A stretch of DNA of 57,226 nt from Betaproteobacteria bacterium (lineage in GTDB: Bacteria; Pseudomonadota; Gammaproteobacteria; Burkholderiales; SG8-41), in assembly GCA_016192825.1 (NCBI GenBank), contig JACPTK010000080.1, forward strand, positions 1 through 57,226, in the 5' to 3' direction. Under the pieces are notes generated by a model. The model had not been told where the DNA came from and did no database searches. It saw only the letters and a list, made by a program, of their open reading frames with translations. Positions 7,029 through 15,770 of this stretch are shown here, piece by piece. The translations under genes and the position numbers were made by a program. The stretch's first letter is position 1. Every line of letters begins with the position of its first letter.

Positions 7029-8052
7029 GCTGTGTTTCCTCGCGCCAGAAGCCCAGCGCTTCCTGCGCGGCGCGGTCGGAGTAGCTGAACAGCACGCAAT
7101 CGCGGTCGGCCCTGAACTGGTGGGGCTCCCAGGACGGCACGACGAAGACATCGTGCGGCGCGAAATCGAAGCGCGCCTCGCCGATGCTGGCGCTGCCCCG
7201 GCCCTCGACGACGCAGTACACCGCGCCGTCGGTGCTGCGGTAGGGGCGGCCGCTGTAGCCCTTCGGCAGCCATTGCATGAACACCGCCATGGTCGGGAAC
7301 GCATGTCCCCCCGTGGCCGGGTTGACGTAGCGCAGCTTGAAGCCGTGCGAAGCGTGCGGCTCGCTGTTGCGCGCGAGCCGTTCCAGTGCCCCGCGCGTGC
7401 GATCGTAGGGATAGGACAGGAGCGGCGAGGCGTGCCCCTGCGGGCGGTAATCCGCGGGCAGCAGATTCGCCCCGTAGCGCGCGCCTGCCTCGCCCTGCGC
7501 GTGGGACACGGGCTGGCTTTCCTGCGGGTATTCCTCGCGGAAATGCGCGCCGAAAAGATTCGGAAAAGCGAGGTCGAGGCCGTCCAGCCATACCACCGGT
7601 TCCGATCCCACGTTGCCGTGATCGTGCCACGCCCAGTTCGGCGTCGTCACGAAATCGCCGGGTTTCATCATGACGCGCTCGCCCTCCACGGCGGAATAGG
7701 CGCCTTCCCCCTCGATGATGAAGCGCAGCGCGTTGGGCACGTGGCGGTGCGTGCGCGCGATCTCGCCGGGCAGGATCACCTGCAGGCCCGCGTAAAGGGT
7801 CGTGGTGGCGAAGGTCGTTCCCTTGAGGGCGGGGTTTTCCAGCATGAGGACGCGCCGCTCCGCCTCGCGCGTCGTGATCAGCTCGGCGGCGCGCATCAGG
7901 CGCGGTTGCGCCTGCTCCCAGCGCCAGATCACGGGCACGGCGGCCGTGCCGGGCTTGAGCCGCATCACCCGCTCCCACAGCGGCTTCATGTGCAGCGCGG
8001 CGAGGTCGTTCGAGAATTCCGTGCGGTTCGGGTTGGTGGTCGCCGTTGTCAT
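7024..8052 (-). CDS. Gentisate 1,2-dioxygenase-like bicupin protein
   Basis: A 342-residue bicupin. The N-terminal cupin carries HRHVPNALRFIIEGEGAYS around residues 102-120 and a later WHDHGN, giving the His-based iron site expected of gentisate/1-hydroxy-2-naphthoate/salicylate ring-cleaving dioxygenases. The C-terminal cupin (AVYCVVEGRGSASIGE ... VPSWEPHQF) is the second, less conserved barrel. Such enzymes open a ring between the carboxyl- and hydroxyl-bearing carbons. It is followed upstream on the same strand by a class II aldolase (8079-8798), 26 bp away, so the two are probably co-transcribed. The substrate could be gentisate or a relative. Confidence 0.87.
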   Translation of the reverse strand: MTTATTNPNRTEFSNDLAALHMKPLWERVMRLKPGTAAVPVIWRWEQAQPRLMRAAELITTREAERRVLMLENPALKGTTFATTTLYAGLQVILPGEIARTHRHVPNALRFIIEGEGAYSAVEGERVMMKPGDFVTTPNWAWHDHGNVGSEPVVWLDGLDLAFPNLFGAHFREEYPQESQPVSHAQGEAGARYGANLLPADYRPQGHASPLLSYPYDRTRGALERLARNSEPHASHGFKLRYVNPATGGHAFPTMAVFMQWLPKGYSGRPYRSTDGAVYCVVEGRGSASIGEARFDFAPHDVFVVPSWEPHQFRADRDCVLFSYSDRAAQEALGFWREETQQ

Positions 8053-8064
8053 TGGCCGCTCCTG

Positions 8065-8091
8065 TCACTTATCACTTATCACGCTTTCTCA
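8065..8091. repeat. Heptad repeat (TCACTTA type) at the aldolase stop codon
   Basis: On the minus strand the aldolase's final codons run GCG-TGA-TAAGTGATAAGTGACA, so the short GTGATAA array begins at the stop codon itself. It occupies the whole 26-bp space before the bicupin gene. Confidence 0.6.
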
Positions 8092-8798
8092 GCCTTGAGC
8101 CTGGCCAGCGCCCGCGTCCGCCACAGGTTCCAGGAGCGGTCGTAATTCTGCCAGGAGACGTTGGCGGCGACTTCCGTCCCGTCCATGTAGACCACCTTTC
8201 CCTTCGGGCCGGCCAGCATCATGGCCTGGAACTGCATGCGGGCGTTTTGCTCCAGGTAGACGCTGCGGCCGACCGCGCGCTGCAGGTTCTCGCCCACGCA
8301 GGTCGAGCCGTGCCCGCGCATCAGCACGGCGGGGTGCTTGCCGAGCTTTTTCGCGAGCGATTGCCCGAGGTAGGGCGTGCGCACCAGCATGTCGCTGCCT
8401 TTCTGCGCGTCGCGGATGTCCCAGTTGGGCACACCCAGGCCGATGAAGGCTGACATGTGGTAGATCGGCTTCAGCGTGGAGCGGGCGGTGCAGCTGAACG
8501 GCACCACGGCCGGGGCGTGGTTGTGAACCACCGCCATGACCTCCGGCCGCGCTTTGAAAATCTCGCCGTGGATGTAGCGCTCGTTGTAGAACTTCCGGCC
8601 CTTCGGGTCGATCGGGTTGCTGTCCAGGTCGAACTCCAGAATATCGTCCTCGGTCACGAGTTCCGGCGCGAGCTGGCGCGCCATCAGGTAGCGGTTGGGG
8701 CTCTTCTCCGAGCGCACGCTGACGTGCCCGTAGGCGTCGATGACACCTTCCTCCGCAAGCGTGCGGTACGACACGACGAGATCCTCGATCAAGCTCAT
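8079..8798 (-). CDS. Class II aldolase/adducin family protein
   Basis: A 239-residue class II aldolase-fold protein. It shows the N-terminal YRTLAEEGVIDAYGHVSVR region, the substrate loop, and HNHAPAVVPFS, whose histidines with a later MRGHGS histidine form the zinc site of this family. Members include fuculose-phosphate aldolases and decarboxylases acting on hydroxylated aromatic or keto acids. In aromatic clusters this subgroup often accompanies ring-cleavage or decarboxylation genes. It precedes the bicupin gene and follows two Bug receptors on the same strand. The reaction cannot be fixed from sequence. Confidence 0.88.
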   Translation of the reverse strand: MSLIEDLVVSYRTLAEEGVIDAYGHVSVRSEKSPNRYLMARQLAPELVTEDDILEFDLDSNPIDPKGRKFYNERYIHGEIFKARPEVMAVVHNHAPAVVPFSCTARSTLKPIYHMSAFIGLGVPNWDIRDAQKGSDMLVRTPYLGQSLAKKLGKHPAVLMRGHGSTCVGENLQRAVGRSVYLEQNARMQFQAMMLAGPKGKVVYMDGTEVAANVSWQNYDRSWNLWRTRALARLKAEKA

Positions 8799-8853
8799 GG
8801 GTTGAGGTGCCTTTCCACAGTACAGGGTTTGGAGGCGCTGCGATGGTTGGAGC

Positions 8854-9849
8854 CTATCGAGGCTTGATGCCGGCGGCTTTCACGACCTCTTGCCACCTGG
8901 CGATCTCGGACTTGATGAGGCTCGTGTATTCCGCGGGCGTGCTGCCAACCGTTTCCATTCCGTCGCGCAGCAGCAGGGCCTTCACTTGGTCGTTCCGCGT
9001 GATCTTGACCGCTTCGGCGCCGAGCCTGCGGATGATGGCCCGTGGCGTGCCGGCCGGCGCGAGAATGCCGACCCACGACGAATGCGCGTAGCCCGACACG
9101 CCGGACTCGGCCACGGTCGGATATTCGGGCGCCGCCGCCGAGCGCTTCGCGCTCGATACCGCGAGCGCGCGCACCCGGCCCGCGCGCACGTGCGGTATGG
9201 CGGTGGAAATGGCGGCGAAATTCAGGTGGCATTGCCCCGAGATCATCGCGGTGATCGACGGGCTGCCGCCCTTGTACTGAACGGGGACCATTTTGGTGCC
9301 AGTCATGTACATGAACAGCTCGGCCGCCATGTGCGTGCTGGTTGCGACGCCGCTGGCCGCGACGTTGATCTCGCCTGGCTTGGCCTTCGCGAGCGCGATG
9401 AGCTCCTGGACCGATTTCACCGGCACCGAGGGGTGGACGATCACGATGTGCGGCAGGGTCACGATCTGGGATATCGGGGAAAAATCGCGAACCGGATCGA
9501 ACGGCAGCTTCTTGTGCAGCGCAGGATTGATGGTGTAGGAAGCGGCGACGGCGAGCAGGGTATGGCCGTCCGGCGCTGCTCTGGCCACGAGCTCGGAGCC
9601 GATCAGGCTGCCCGCGCCGGGGCGGTTGTCCACGACGATGGTCTGGCCAAGCGCCTCTCCGATGCGTTGCGACAGCAGGCGCGCGATGACGTCAGTGGAC
9701 CCTCCCGGGCTTTGCGGCACGATGAGCCGTATCGGCCTGCTGGGATAGGCCTGCGCCGCCGCGCTGTCCACCCACGCGAACGCCGCCGCCAGCGCCATCG
9801 GAAGCGCCGCACCGGCAATAAGATGCCTGCGTCCCCACATCGGTTTCAC
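8854..9849 (-). CDS. Bug/TctC-family extracytoplasmic solute receptor
   Basis: A 331-residue Bug receptor with a signal peptide (AGAALPMALAAAFAWVDSAAAQA) and the family segments IRLIVPQSPGGSTDVIAR, DGHTLLAVA and VPVQYKGGSPS. The start is a GTG at 9849 preceded by GAGGAG, the same arrangement as its neighbour at 9910-10887. Two Bug genes in tandem with the aldolase and bicupin suggest that the cluster imports its substrate with receptors that dock on distant TctAB permeases. Ligand unknown. Confidence 0.93.
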   Translation of the reverse strand: MKPMWGRRHLIAGAALPMALAAAFAWVDSAAAQAYPSRPIRLIVPQSPGGSTDVIARLLSQRIGEALGQTIVVDNRPGAGSLIGSELVARAAPDGHTLLAVAASYTINPALHKKLPFDPVRDFSPISQIVTLPHIVIVHPSVPVKSVQELIALAKAKPGEINVAASGVATSTHMAAELFMYMTGTKMVPVQYKGGSPSITAMISGQCHLNFAAISTAIPHVRAGRVRALAVSSAKRSAAAPEYPTVAESGVSGYAHSSWVGILAPAGTPRAIIRRLGAEAVKITRNDQVKALLLRDGMETVGSTPAEYTSLIKSEIARWQEVVKAAGIKPR

Positions 9850-9909
9850 GGTTTTCTCCTCGGTATGGTTTATTGTCTTTTCTTGTCGCTGATCACCCGG
9901 CGCGCCGCA

Positions 9910-10887
9910 TCAGTCGACGCGAGCACCGGACGCCTTGATGACCCTGGCCCACTTGGTGATCTCGACCTCGATGTGCGAGGCGAACTGCTCGCGCGTGCTG
10001 CCGACCGCGATCAGCCCGTCCCTGGCCAGGCGTTGCTTCATCTCCGGCGCCTGCATGACCTTCACGATGTGCGTGTTTAGCGCGCTGAGCACGTCCGCCG
10101 GCGTCCCCGCCGGGGCGAGCACGCCGTACCACTGGTTCGACTCGTAACCCGTCAACCCGGATTCGGCGACCGTCGGCAGCTCGGGCATGGCCGGCACGCG
10201 TTCCCGGGTCGTCACGGCGACCGCCCGCACCCGTCCCGACTTGGCGAGATTCACCGCGTTGGTCGCGGGCAGGAACATGATGCTCGCCTCGCCGGAGAGC
10301 AGGCCCACGATGGCGGGGCCGGAGCCCCGGTACGGAACGTGCACCATCCTGACCTTCGCGAGCGTGTTGAACAGCTCGCCTGCGAGATGCGGCGTGCTGC
10401 CGCTGCCGGAGCCGGCGAACAGCACCTGCCCGGGACGCGCTTTCGCGAGCGCGATGAGATCTTTCACCGATTTGACCGGTAGCGACGGATGCACGACCAG
10501 CACGTTGGGCGCGAGGGACACCAGGCTCACCGGGTCGAAGTCCTTCACCGGGTCGTAGCCGGTCCTGGCATACAGGCTGGGATTGGTGACGAAACCCGCC
10601 CCGGTGAAGAGCAGGGTATGACCGTCCTTCGGGGCCTTCGCGGCGAGCCCGGTGCCGATATTGCCGTTGGCGCCGCTGCGATTCTCGATCGGCAGGTTCT
10701 TGCCCAGGCTGTCGGCGAGCTTCTGGGTGAGGATGCGCGCCATGCCGTCCACGCCGCCTCCCGGCGGGAACGGCACGATCACGCGCACCGGGCCCGCGGG
10801 GTAAGCCTGAGCCATCGCGAGGCTGCCGGAGGCCAGGAGTGCTACCGAGGCGAGCGCGCGCGTCAAGCTGGCGTGGATGGGTTTCAC
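9910..10887 (-). CDS. Bug/TctC-family extracytoplasmic solute receptor
   Basis: A 325-residue Bug receptor with signal peptide (ALASVALLASGSLAMAQA) and segments VRVIVPFPPGGGVDGMAR, DGHTLLFTG and VHVPYRGSGPAIVG. The start was placed at GTG 10887 because GAGGAGAG lies 6-13 bases upstream and the signal peptide then begins properly; a longer frame from 10914 lacks a site. It is the first of the tandem Bug pair on this strand and follows the enol-lactonase-like gene. Confidence 0.92.
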   Translation of the reverse strand: MKPIHASLTRALASVALLASGSLAMAQAYPAGPVRVIVPFPPGGGVDGMARILTQKLADSLGKNLPIENRSGANGNIGTGLAAKAPKDGHTLLFTGAGFVTNPSLYARTGYDPVKDFDPVSLVSLAPNVLVVHPSLPVKSVKDLIALAKARPGQVLFAGSGSGSTPHLAGELFNTLAKVRMVHVPYRGSGPAIVGLLSGEASIMFLPATNAVNLAKSGRVRAVAVTTRERVPAMPELPTVAESGLTGYESNQWYGVLAPAGTPADVLSALNTHIVKVMQAPEMKQRLARDGLIAVGSTREQFASHIEVEITKWARVIKASGARVD

Positions 10888-10914
10888 GGTTCTCTCCTCG
10901 ACGATTTTATACAC

Positions 10915-10945
10915 CAGTCACGGGTCACCGGTCACGGGTCACGCT
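10915..10945. repeat. Heptad repeat (TCACCGG/TCACGGG type) at a stop codon
   Basis: On the minus strand the hydrolase gene ends AAAGCG-TGA and continues CCCGTGACCGGTGACCCGTG, a 7-base array that starts at the stop codon and fills the gap to the Bug receptor gene's leader. Confidence 0.65.
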
Positions 10946-11751
10946 TTTCCGCCAAGCAGACTGGCAATCTGTTTCGCGATGTCGCCGGGCCGCTCCACCG
11001 GCGTGATGTGGCGCGCGCCGGCCAGCACGGTCAGCCTGGATTGGCGGATCGCCCGATTCAAGGCCCGAGCCATGTCCACCGTGGTCGCGTAGTCCTCGTC
11101 GCCGACCACGACGGCCGTGGGCGCCTCGATGGAGGGCAGCAATGGCCGCAGGTCGGCGTCGCCCAGCATCTCGCAGGTCGCCTGGTAGCAGGCGGTATCG
11201 TTGGCGAGGAAGATCTTCGTGAGCGCGGTCACGGCATCCGGCCGCGAGGCGCGGAAGGCGTCGCTGAACCAGCGCGTCACCTGGAAGCCGATCAAGGCGC
11301 CCAGCCCCTTTTCCCTGCCGGTGGCGGCGCGCTCGCGCCATTGCACGGGCGCCTCCGCTCCGTACCACGCGGTGGTGTCGATGAGGCAGGCCCCCAGCGT
11401 GCGCTGCGGATAGGTGGCCGCGAACGCCTGCGCGATGCAGCCGCCCATCGAGCAGCCGGCGATGACCGCCGCCGGCCACCGGAGGTGGTCGAGCAGCTCG
11501 GCGAGGTCGCGCGCGAACAACCCGCAGGTATAGGGTCCCTTCGCGCGCCCGGAGCGGCCGTGACCTCGGCAATCGTAGGTCAGGATTTCCGCCTGGCCCG
11601 CAAGCGCCTTGACCACGCCGTCCCAGACGCTGCGGTCAAGCGCCAGCGAATGGATCAGCGCGACCCGTGGCTTTCCCGGCGCCGGATGGACCGTGTAGGA
11701 GATCTCGCAGCCGTCTGTGGTTCTGAATGTGTCTTCGATGGTATCGGTCAT
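10939..11751 (-). CDS. Alpha/beta hydrolase, 3-oxoadipate enol-lactonase-like
   Basis: A 270-residue alpha/beta hydrolase resembling PcaD. Visible are the oxyanion/early strand ALIHSLALDRSVWD, the YDCRGHGRSGR loop, the nucleophile elbow GCSMGG near residues 103-108, and a late ARHITPVERP with the catalytic histidine. Enol-lactonases hydrolyse 3-oxoadipate enol-lactone in the beta-ketoadipate pathway, but many relatives act on other lactones or meta-cleavage products. It lies between the molybdenum hydroxylase genes and the Bug pair on the same strand. No pcaI/J or other beta-ketoadipate genes are present, so the substrate stays open. Confidence 0.82.
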   Translation of the reverse strand: MTDTIEDTFRTTDGCEISYTVHPAPGKPRVALIHSLALDRSVWDGVVKALAGQAEILTYDCRGHGRSGRAKGPYTCGLFARDLAELLDHLRWPAAVIAGCSMGGCIAQAFAATYPQRTLGACLIDTTAWYGAEAPVQWRERAATGREKGLGALIGFQVTRWFSDAFRASRPDAVTALTKIFLANDTACYQATCEMLGDADLRPLLPSIEAPTAVVVGDEDYATTVDMARALNRAIRQSRLTVLAGARHITPVERPGDIAKQIASLLGGKA

Positions 11752-11774
11752 TTTTCTTCTTCAATCAAAGAGCG

Positions 11775-11868
11775 TGAGTAGTGATTGGTGAGTAGTGAGT
11801 AGACTGTTCGAATTACCCGGAAATCGGGTTTCTCCAATCACTATTCACCGATCACCAATCACGCTTTT
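11775..11868. repeat. Heptad repeat arrays (inverted pair, GTGATTG / TCACCAA)
   Basis: The left arm (about 11775-11802) is GTGATTGGTGAGTAGTGAG. The right arm (about 11835-11867) is CAATCACTATTCACCGATC and runs into the stop codon of the molybdenum hydroxylase gene (AAAGCG-TGA on the minus strand). The arms are complementary over most of their length. Confidence 0.7.
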
Positions 11869-14800
11869 TCTGCCCTGGCGCGCTTCCACGCCGTGATCAG
11901 TGCGCGCGCCGTGAACTCGACCGCCATTTCCCGCTTGTAGGCCGCGGAGCCGCGCACGTCGGACAGCGGCTCGGCGCGCGCGCGCACGTCCTGCACGGCT
12001 TCGCGCAAGGATTTCTCGCTTACCGGCCGGCCGGCGAGCGCCTCAAGGTCGAGCACGATGGGCTTCCAGCTGACCGCGCCCACAACCGCGCGCGCGGCCG
12101 CGCACGTGCCGTCGGCGTTGAGACTCACGCGCGCCGCCGTGTTGACGGTTGGAATCTCGAGTACCCGTCGCGCCATGTATTTGTAGAAGCTCGAGCCGGA
12201 TCGGGCCGGCGGCGAGTCAACGTCGACCGCGACCACCATCTCGTCCTTCGCGAAACGCTTCTGGAACGCTTCCTCCAGCGAGAGGGTGCGCCGTCCCCGG
12301 GGGCCGGCGACCGTCACGCGCGCGTCGAGAGCGAGGAAGGCGAGGGGCAGATCGAAGCCGCCGATCAGCGGCCCGACGCTGCCACCCACCGTGAGCATGT
12401 GGCGGATGCGGGTGTGGCCGACGCCCTCCATGGCATCGTCGATCGCCTGCCACCGCTCCTTGACGCGCGGCTCTTCCGAGAAAACCTGCTGCCGCACGGC
12501 TGCACCGGCACGCAGCATGCCGCGGGCATCGATGGAAAACTCCTGCAGCTCCGGGATGCGCATGATGGAGACCAGGCGCTTTGCCTGGGGGAATCCGGTC
12601 CGCTCGCGGCGCAGCGCGTGGGACATGCCGCCCGCGACAAGCGCCGCATCGCCCTCTGCAAGGAGCTGGACCGCTTCCTCCACCGTCCTGGCGAAAATGA
12701 ACTCCGGGCTGAAGGGGCGAGCGCCGGACGGCTTGCCGGCGGATAGCCGCGCCCAGGTGCCGCCCCTGGGCGCGGCGGGTGCCGCGGGCTTCTCGCCCGC
12801 GTAGAGCCCCGGATGCAGCGCGCGATGGATCTTCTCGGCGGTGATCGGCAGCTCGTGAATGCGCACGCCGACCGCGTCGGCGATGGCGTTCGCGATGACA
12901 GCGGGGACGGCGTCGAGCCCGATCTCGCCCAGCCCTTTCGCGCCGAACGGGCCGGACGGCTCGTAGGAGTCGGCAAAGGCGACGTGGAGCTTCGGGACCA
13001 TCGCGGCGCCGGGGAGCGGATAGTCCTTGAGCTGCGGGTCGGTGGGCATGCCGTTCCACCAGTCGAAATACTCGGTCATCGCGAACCCGACGCCTTGCAT
13101 CACGCCGCCCTGCACCTGGCCGACCGCGGTCGCGGGGTTGATGACCGTACCGCAGTCCACAGCGGAGGCGATCTCGAGCAGCTTCACCTCCCCGGTGGCG
13201 GGATCCACCTCGACCTCGGCGGCCTGCGCGATGAAGTTATAGGCGCCCGACTCGTTGCCGTAGCGGTTGTGGTCGGGGAACTCGGAGGGGTTGTCAAAGC
13301 TGCCTACGCCGACGATCGGCTGGCCGCCGGGCTTGTAGATGTTCGCGCGCGCCACCGCGCCGACCGGCCTGAAATCGGTCTCGGAGCCGTTGCGCGGGCC
13401 GATCTCGCCGTTGAGGATGGTCAGTTCCGACGCCGGGCGCTTGAACTGCTCCGCGGCCGCTTCCAGCAGTTGCCGCGCGGCCGCCGTGGCGGCATTCTTC
13501 ACCGCGTTCCCCGCCACGTAGGTGAGCCGGCTCGCCAGCGCGCCCAGGGAATGGGATTGAAGATCGGTGTCGGGGCGGGTGATGTCCACGTGCTCGTACG
13601 GCAGCCCCAGCTCCTCCGCCGCGATCTGGCGCAGCACTGTCAGGTTGCCCTGTCCGATCTCGCCTTCGCCGGTGATGACGGTGGCGCGGCCGTCCTCGTT
13701 GACGCGGACGATGGCGGAGCTGCCGTCCCAGTCGCCGAAGCTGCGGCGGCCGTTGACGTGGACGCTGCAGCCCATGCCCAACCCGCGTGCGGGTTCCTTA
13801 ATCTCGCGGTCGGGCGCCTTCTTCCTGCGCTTCTCCTTCCAGCGGATCAGCGCCGCCGCCTTGTCCATGCACTGCTTCAGCTCGCAGCTCGTGATCCTGT
13901 GGTTGTGCGGCGAGACGTCGCCCGGGTCCACCGCGTTCATGCGCAGCAGGTCGAAGACGTCCATGTGGAGCTTTTCGGCGGCGAGGTCCCACGCCTGTTC
14001 CACCGCCCAGTCGGCGGAAGGGTTGCCGAAACCGCGGAATGCCCCGGTCGGCACCAGGTTCGTGTAGACCAGCGTGGAGTTGCCGCGCACGCAGGGATAC
14101 TTGTAGAGCGCGTCGTGGCGCACGCTCGCCGCGCCAAGGATCGCCTGCGACTTGCCGGTGTAGGCGCCGTTGTCCGCCCACATCTTGATTTCCTTCGCCA
14201 GGATGCGCCCGTCCCTGCGGAAGCCGAGCCGCACCCAGTAGCGCATCGGCATGCGCGGATGGCTCGCCAGGAATTCCTCCTCGCGGGTGTGAACGAGCTT
14301 CACGGGGCGCCCGCTCCTGCGGGCGAGCAGGGCGCAGATGACGGAAGCGTTGTCGTCGCCGGACTTGCCGCCGAAGCCGCCGCCGACCTCGGTCTGGACC
14401 ACGCGGACCTGGCTTTCGGGGACGCCGAGGGCGGTGGCGTAGCGGCCGCGCGCGAGGAACGGCGTCTGCGTGTTGCACCACATCGTGACGCGGTCGTTGT
14501 CCCACCGGGCAACGCAGCCGATGGTCTCGAGCGCCGTGTGCCACTGGCGAGCGGATTCCCACGTGCCTTCGACTATGACGTCGCTGGCCTTGAATCCCGC
14601 CTCGACGTCGCCGCGCTCGAAGGAGAACTGGTGCGCGACGTTGCCGGAAGCATCCTCGTGCACCAGCGGCGCGCCCGGCGCCAGCGCCTGGTCGAGCGAG
14701 AGCGCGGCGGGGAGCACCTCGTACTGAACCGCGATCCGGTCCACCGCCGCGCGCGCCGTCTCCGGGTCCAGCGCCGCGACCGCCGCCACCTCGTCGCCGA

Positions 14801-15116
14801 CGTAGCGGACTTTCCCGATCGCAAGCGGATAGAGGTCGGGGCGGAAGGCGCCCCATTTGCGCTTCGCCGTGTCGGCGCCGGTCGCGACCGCTTTCACGCC
14901 CGGCATCGCCGCCGCGGCGGCGGTGTCGAGGGACACAATCCTGGCGTGCGGGTGCGGGCTTCTCAGCACCGCCGCGTGCAGCATGCCGGGCAAATGCAGG
15001 TCGGCGACGTACTGCGCCGCGCCGGTGACTTTGGGAACGGCGTCGGCGCGCACGACGTCCTTGCCGACGACGAGAAAACTGTCCACTTGCGCCAGCCGGG
15101 GGTCGCGCGGGTTCAT
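11859..15116 (-). CDS. Fused molybdenum hydroxylase: molybdopterin large subunit + FAD medium subunit
   Basis: A 1085-residue xanthine-dehydrogenase-family protein that joins two subunits normally made separately. Residues ~1-770 are the molybdopterin subunit (CoxL/XdhB type), with VGGGFGGKSG, the GAFRGFG loop and AKGLGEIG carrying the catalytic glutamate. After an Ala/Pro-rich linker, residues ~810-1085 are the FAD-binding medium subunit (AGGMSHALRRE, TVGGSVG, then the CO-dehydrogenase-flavoprotein C-terminal domain). The CO-dehydrogenase signature CSFR is absent, so hydroxylation of an aromatic or N-heterocyclic substrate is more likely. Start at ATG 15116, just past the stop of the [2Fe-2S] subunit gene; a longer frame exists but overlaps it. 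Confidence 0.9.
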   Translation of the reverse strand: MNPRDPRLAQVDSFLVVGKDVVRADAVPKVTGAAQYVADLHLPGMLHAAVLRSPHPHARIVSLDTAAAAAMPGVKAVATGADTAKRKWGAFRPDLYPLAIGKVRYVGDEVAAVAALDPETARAAVDRIAVQYEVLPAALSLDQALAPGAPLVHEDASGNVAHQFSFERGDVEAGFKASDVIVEGTWESARQWHTALETIGCVARWDNDRVTMWCNTQTPFLARGRYATALGVPESQVRVVQTEVGGGFGGKSGDDNASVICALLARRSGRPVKLVHTREEEFLASHPRMPMRYWVRLGFRRDGRILAKEIKMWADNGAYTGKSQAILGAASVRHDALYKYPCVRGNSTLVYTNLVPTGAFRGFGNPSADWAVEQAWDLAAEKLHMDVFDLLRMNAVDPGDVSPHNHRITSCELKQCMDKAAALIRWKEKRRKKAPDREIKEPARGLGMGCSVHVNGRRSFGDWDGSSAIVRVNEDGRATVITGEGEIGQGNLTVLRQIAAEELGLPYEHVDITRPDTDLQSHSLGALASRLTYVAGNAVKNAATAAARQLLEAAAEQFKRPASELTILNGEIGPRNGSETDFRPVGAVARANIYKPGGQPIVGVGSFDNPSEFPDHNRYGNESGAYNFIAQAAEVEVDPATGEVKLLEIASAVDCGTVINPATAVGQVQGGVMQGVGFAMTEYFDWWNGMPTDPQLKDYPLPGAAMVPKLHVAFADSYEPSGPFGAKGLGEIGLDAVPAVIANAIADAVGVRIHELPITAEKIHRALHPGLYAGEKPAAPAAPRGGTWARLSAGKPSGARPFSPEFIFARTVEEAVQLLAEGDAALVAGGMSHALRRERTGFPQAKRLVSIMRIPELQEFSIDARGMLRAGAAVRQQVFSEEPRVKERWQAIDDAMEGVGHTRIRHMLTVGGSVGPLIGGFDLPLAFLALDARVTVAGPRGRRTLSLEEAFQKRFAKDEMVVAVDVDSPPARSGSSFYKYMARRVLEIPTVNTAARVSLNADGTCAAARAVVGAVSWKPIVLDLEALAGRPVSEKSLREAVQDVRARAEPLSDVRGSAAYKREMAVEFTARALITAWKRARAEKA

Positions 15117-15120
15117 GGCG

Positions 15121-15597
15121 TCAGGCGCTCTTGCTGCGCGCAAGGGCGATCGCTTCCCGGTAGGCCTCGAGGATGCGGATGTATCCGGTGCAGCGGCAAT
15201 AGACGCTGTCGGCGCTGGCGCGGATTTCCTCCTCGCTGGGATCGGGGTTCTTCTCGAGCAGCGCGCACGCGGCCATGACGTGGCCCGGTATGCAGATGCC
15301 GCATTGCAGGGCCGATTTGTTGACGAAAGCCTGCTGTACCGGATGGAGGGCGGCGGTGCCCGCCAGGCCTTCGATCGTGCGGATGTCGGCGCCGTCGCAC
15401 ATCGCTGCGAGTTGCAGGCAGGACGCGATCGGATAGCCGTCCATCATCACGGTGCAGGTCCCGCAGGCGCCGATGCCGCAGCCGTGCTTGGTGCCGGTGA
15501 GGCGCAGGTCCTCCCGCAGCACATCCACCAGCAGGCGGTCGCCGGGCTTCACGTTCACTTCCACCGGATCGCCGTTGATCCTGAACTTGATCAGCAT
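15121..15597 (-). CDS. Molybdenum hydroxylase small subunit, 2x[2Fe-2S]
   Basis: A 158-residue CoxS-type iron-sulfur subunit. Plant-type cluster ligands are C40, C45, C48 and C60 (CGIGACGTC). The second cluster uses C99, C102, C134 and C136 (QCGIC and YCRCTGY). It passes electrons between the molybdopterin and FAD domains encoded by the next gene, whose ATG lies 4 bases past its stop codon. All eight cysteines are present, so it should be functional. Part of a two-gene operon for a three-domain hydroxylase. Confidence 0.95.
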   Translation of the reverse strand: MLIKFRINGDPVEVNVKPGDRLLVDVLREDLRLTGTKHGCGIGACGTCTVMMDGYPIASCLQLAAMCDGADIRTIEGLAGTAALHPVQQAFVNKSALQCGICIPGHVMAACALLEKNPDPSEEEIRASADSVYCRCTGYIRILEAYREAIALARSKSA

Positions 15598-15770
15598 CCT
15601 GCGATTTCCTCGCTTTGCGCAAATGGCATGTCAACCATTTCCGCAACGATCATTTGCAGGCGTGGATTATAGTGCAACGCCTGCCGGTCCCTCCTTGCGC
15701 GGCAGCGCTGAAAACAAAAAAGGCTTGCGGTATCGCAAGCCTGTGTCGCGACAGTATGCGTGAGGCCGAG

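Noticed and set aside
11859-15116. Form I CO dehydrogenase large subunit
   Set aside because: The diagnostic CSFR active-site loop is absent; GAFRGFG is found instead, pointing to a general aromatic or heterocycle hydroxylase.
12813-15278. 821-residue open frame on the plus strand
   Set aside because: Antisense of the molybdenum hydroxylase gene, which has all expected motifs.
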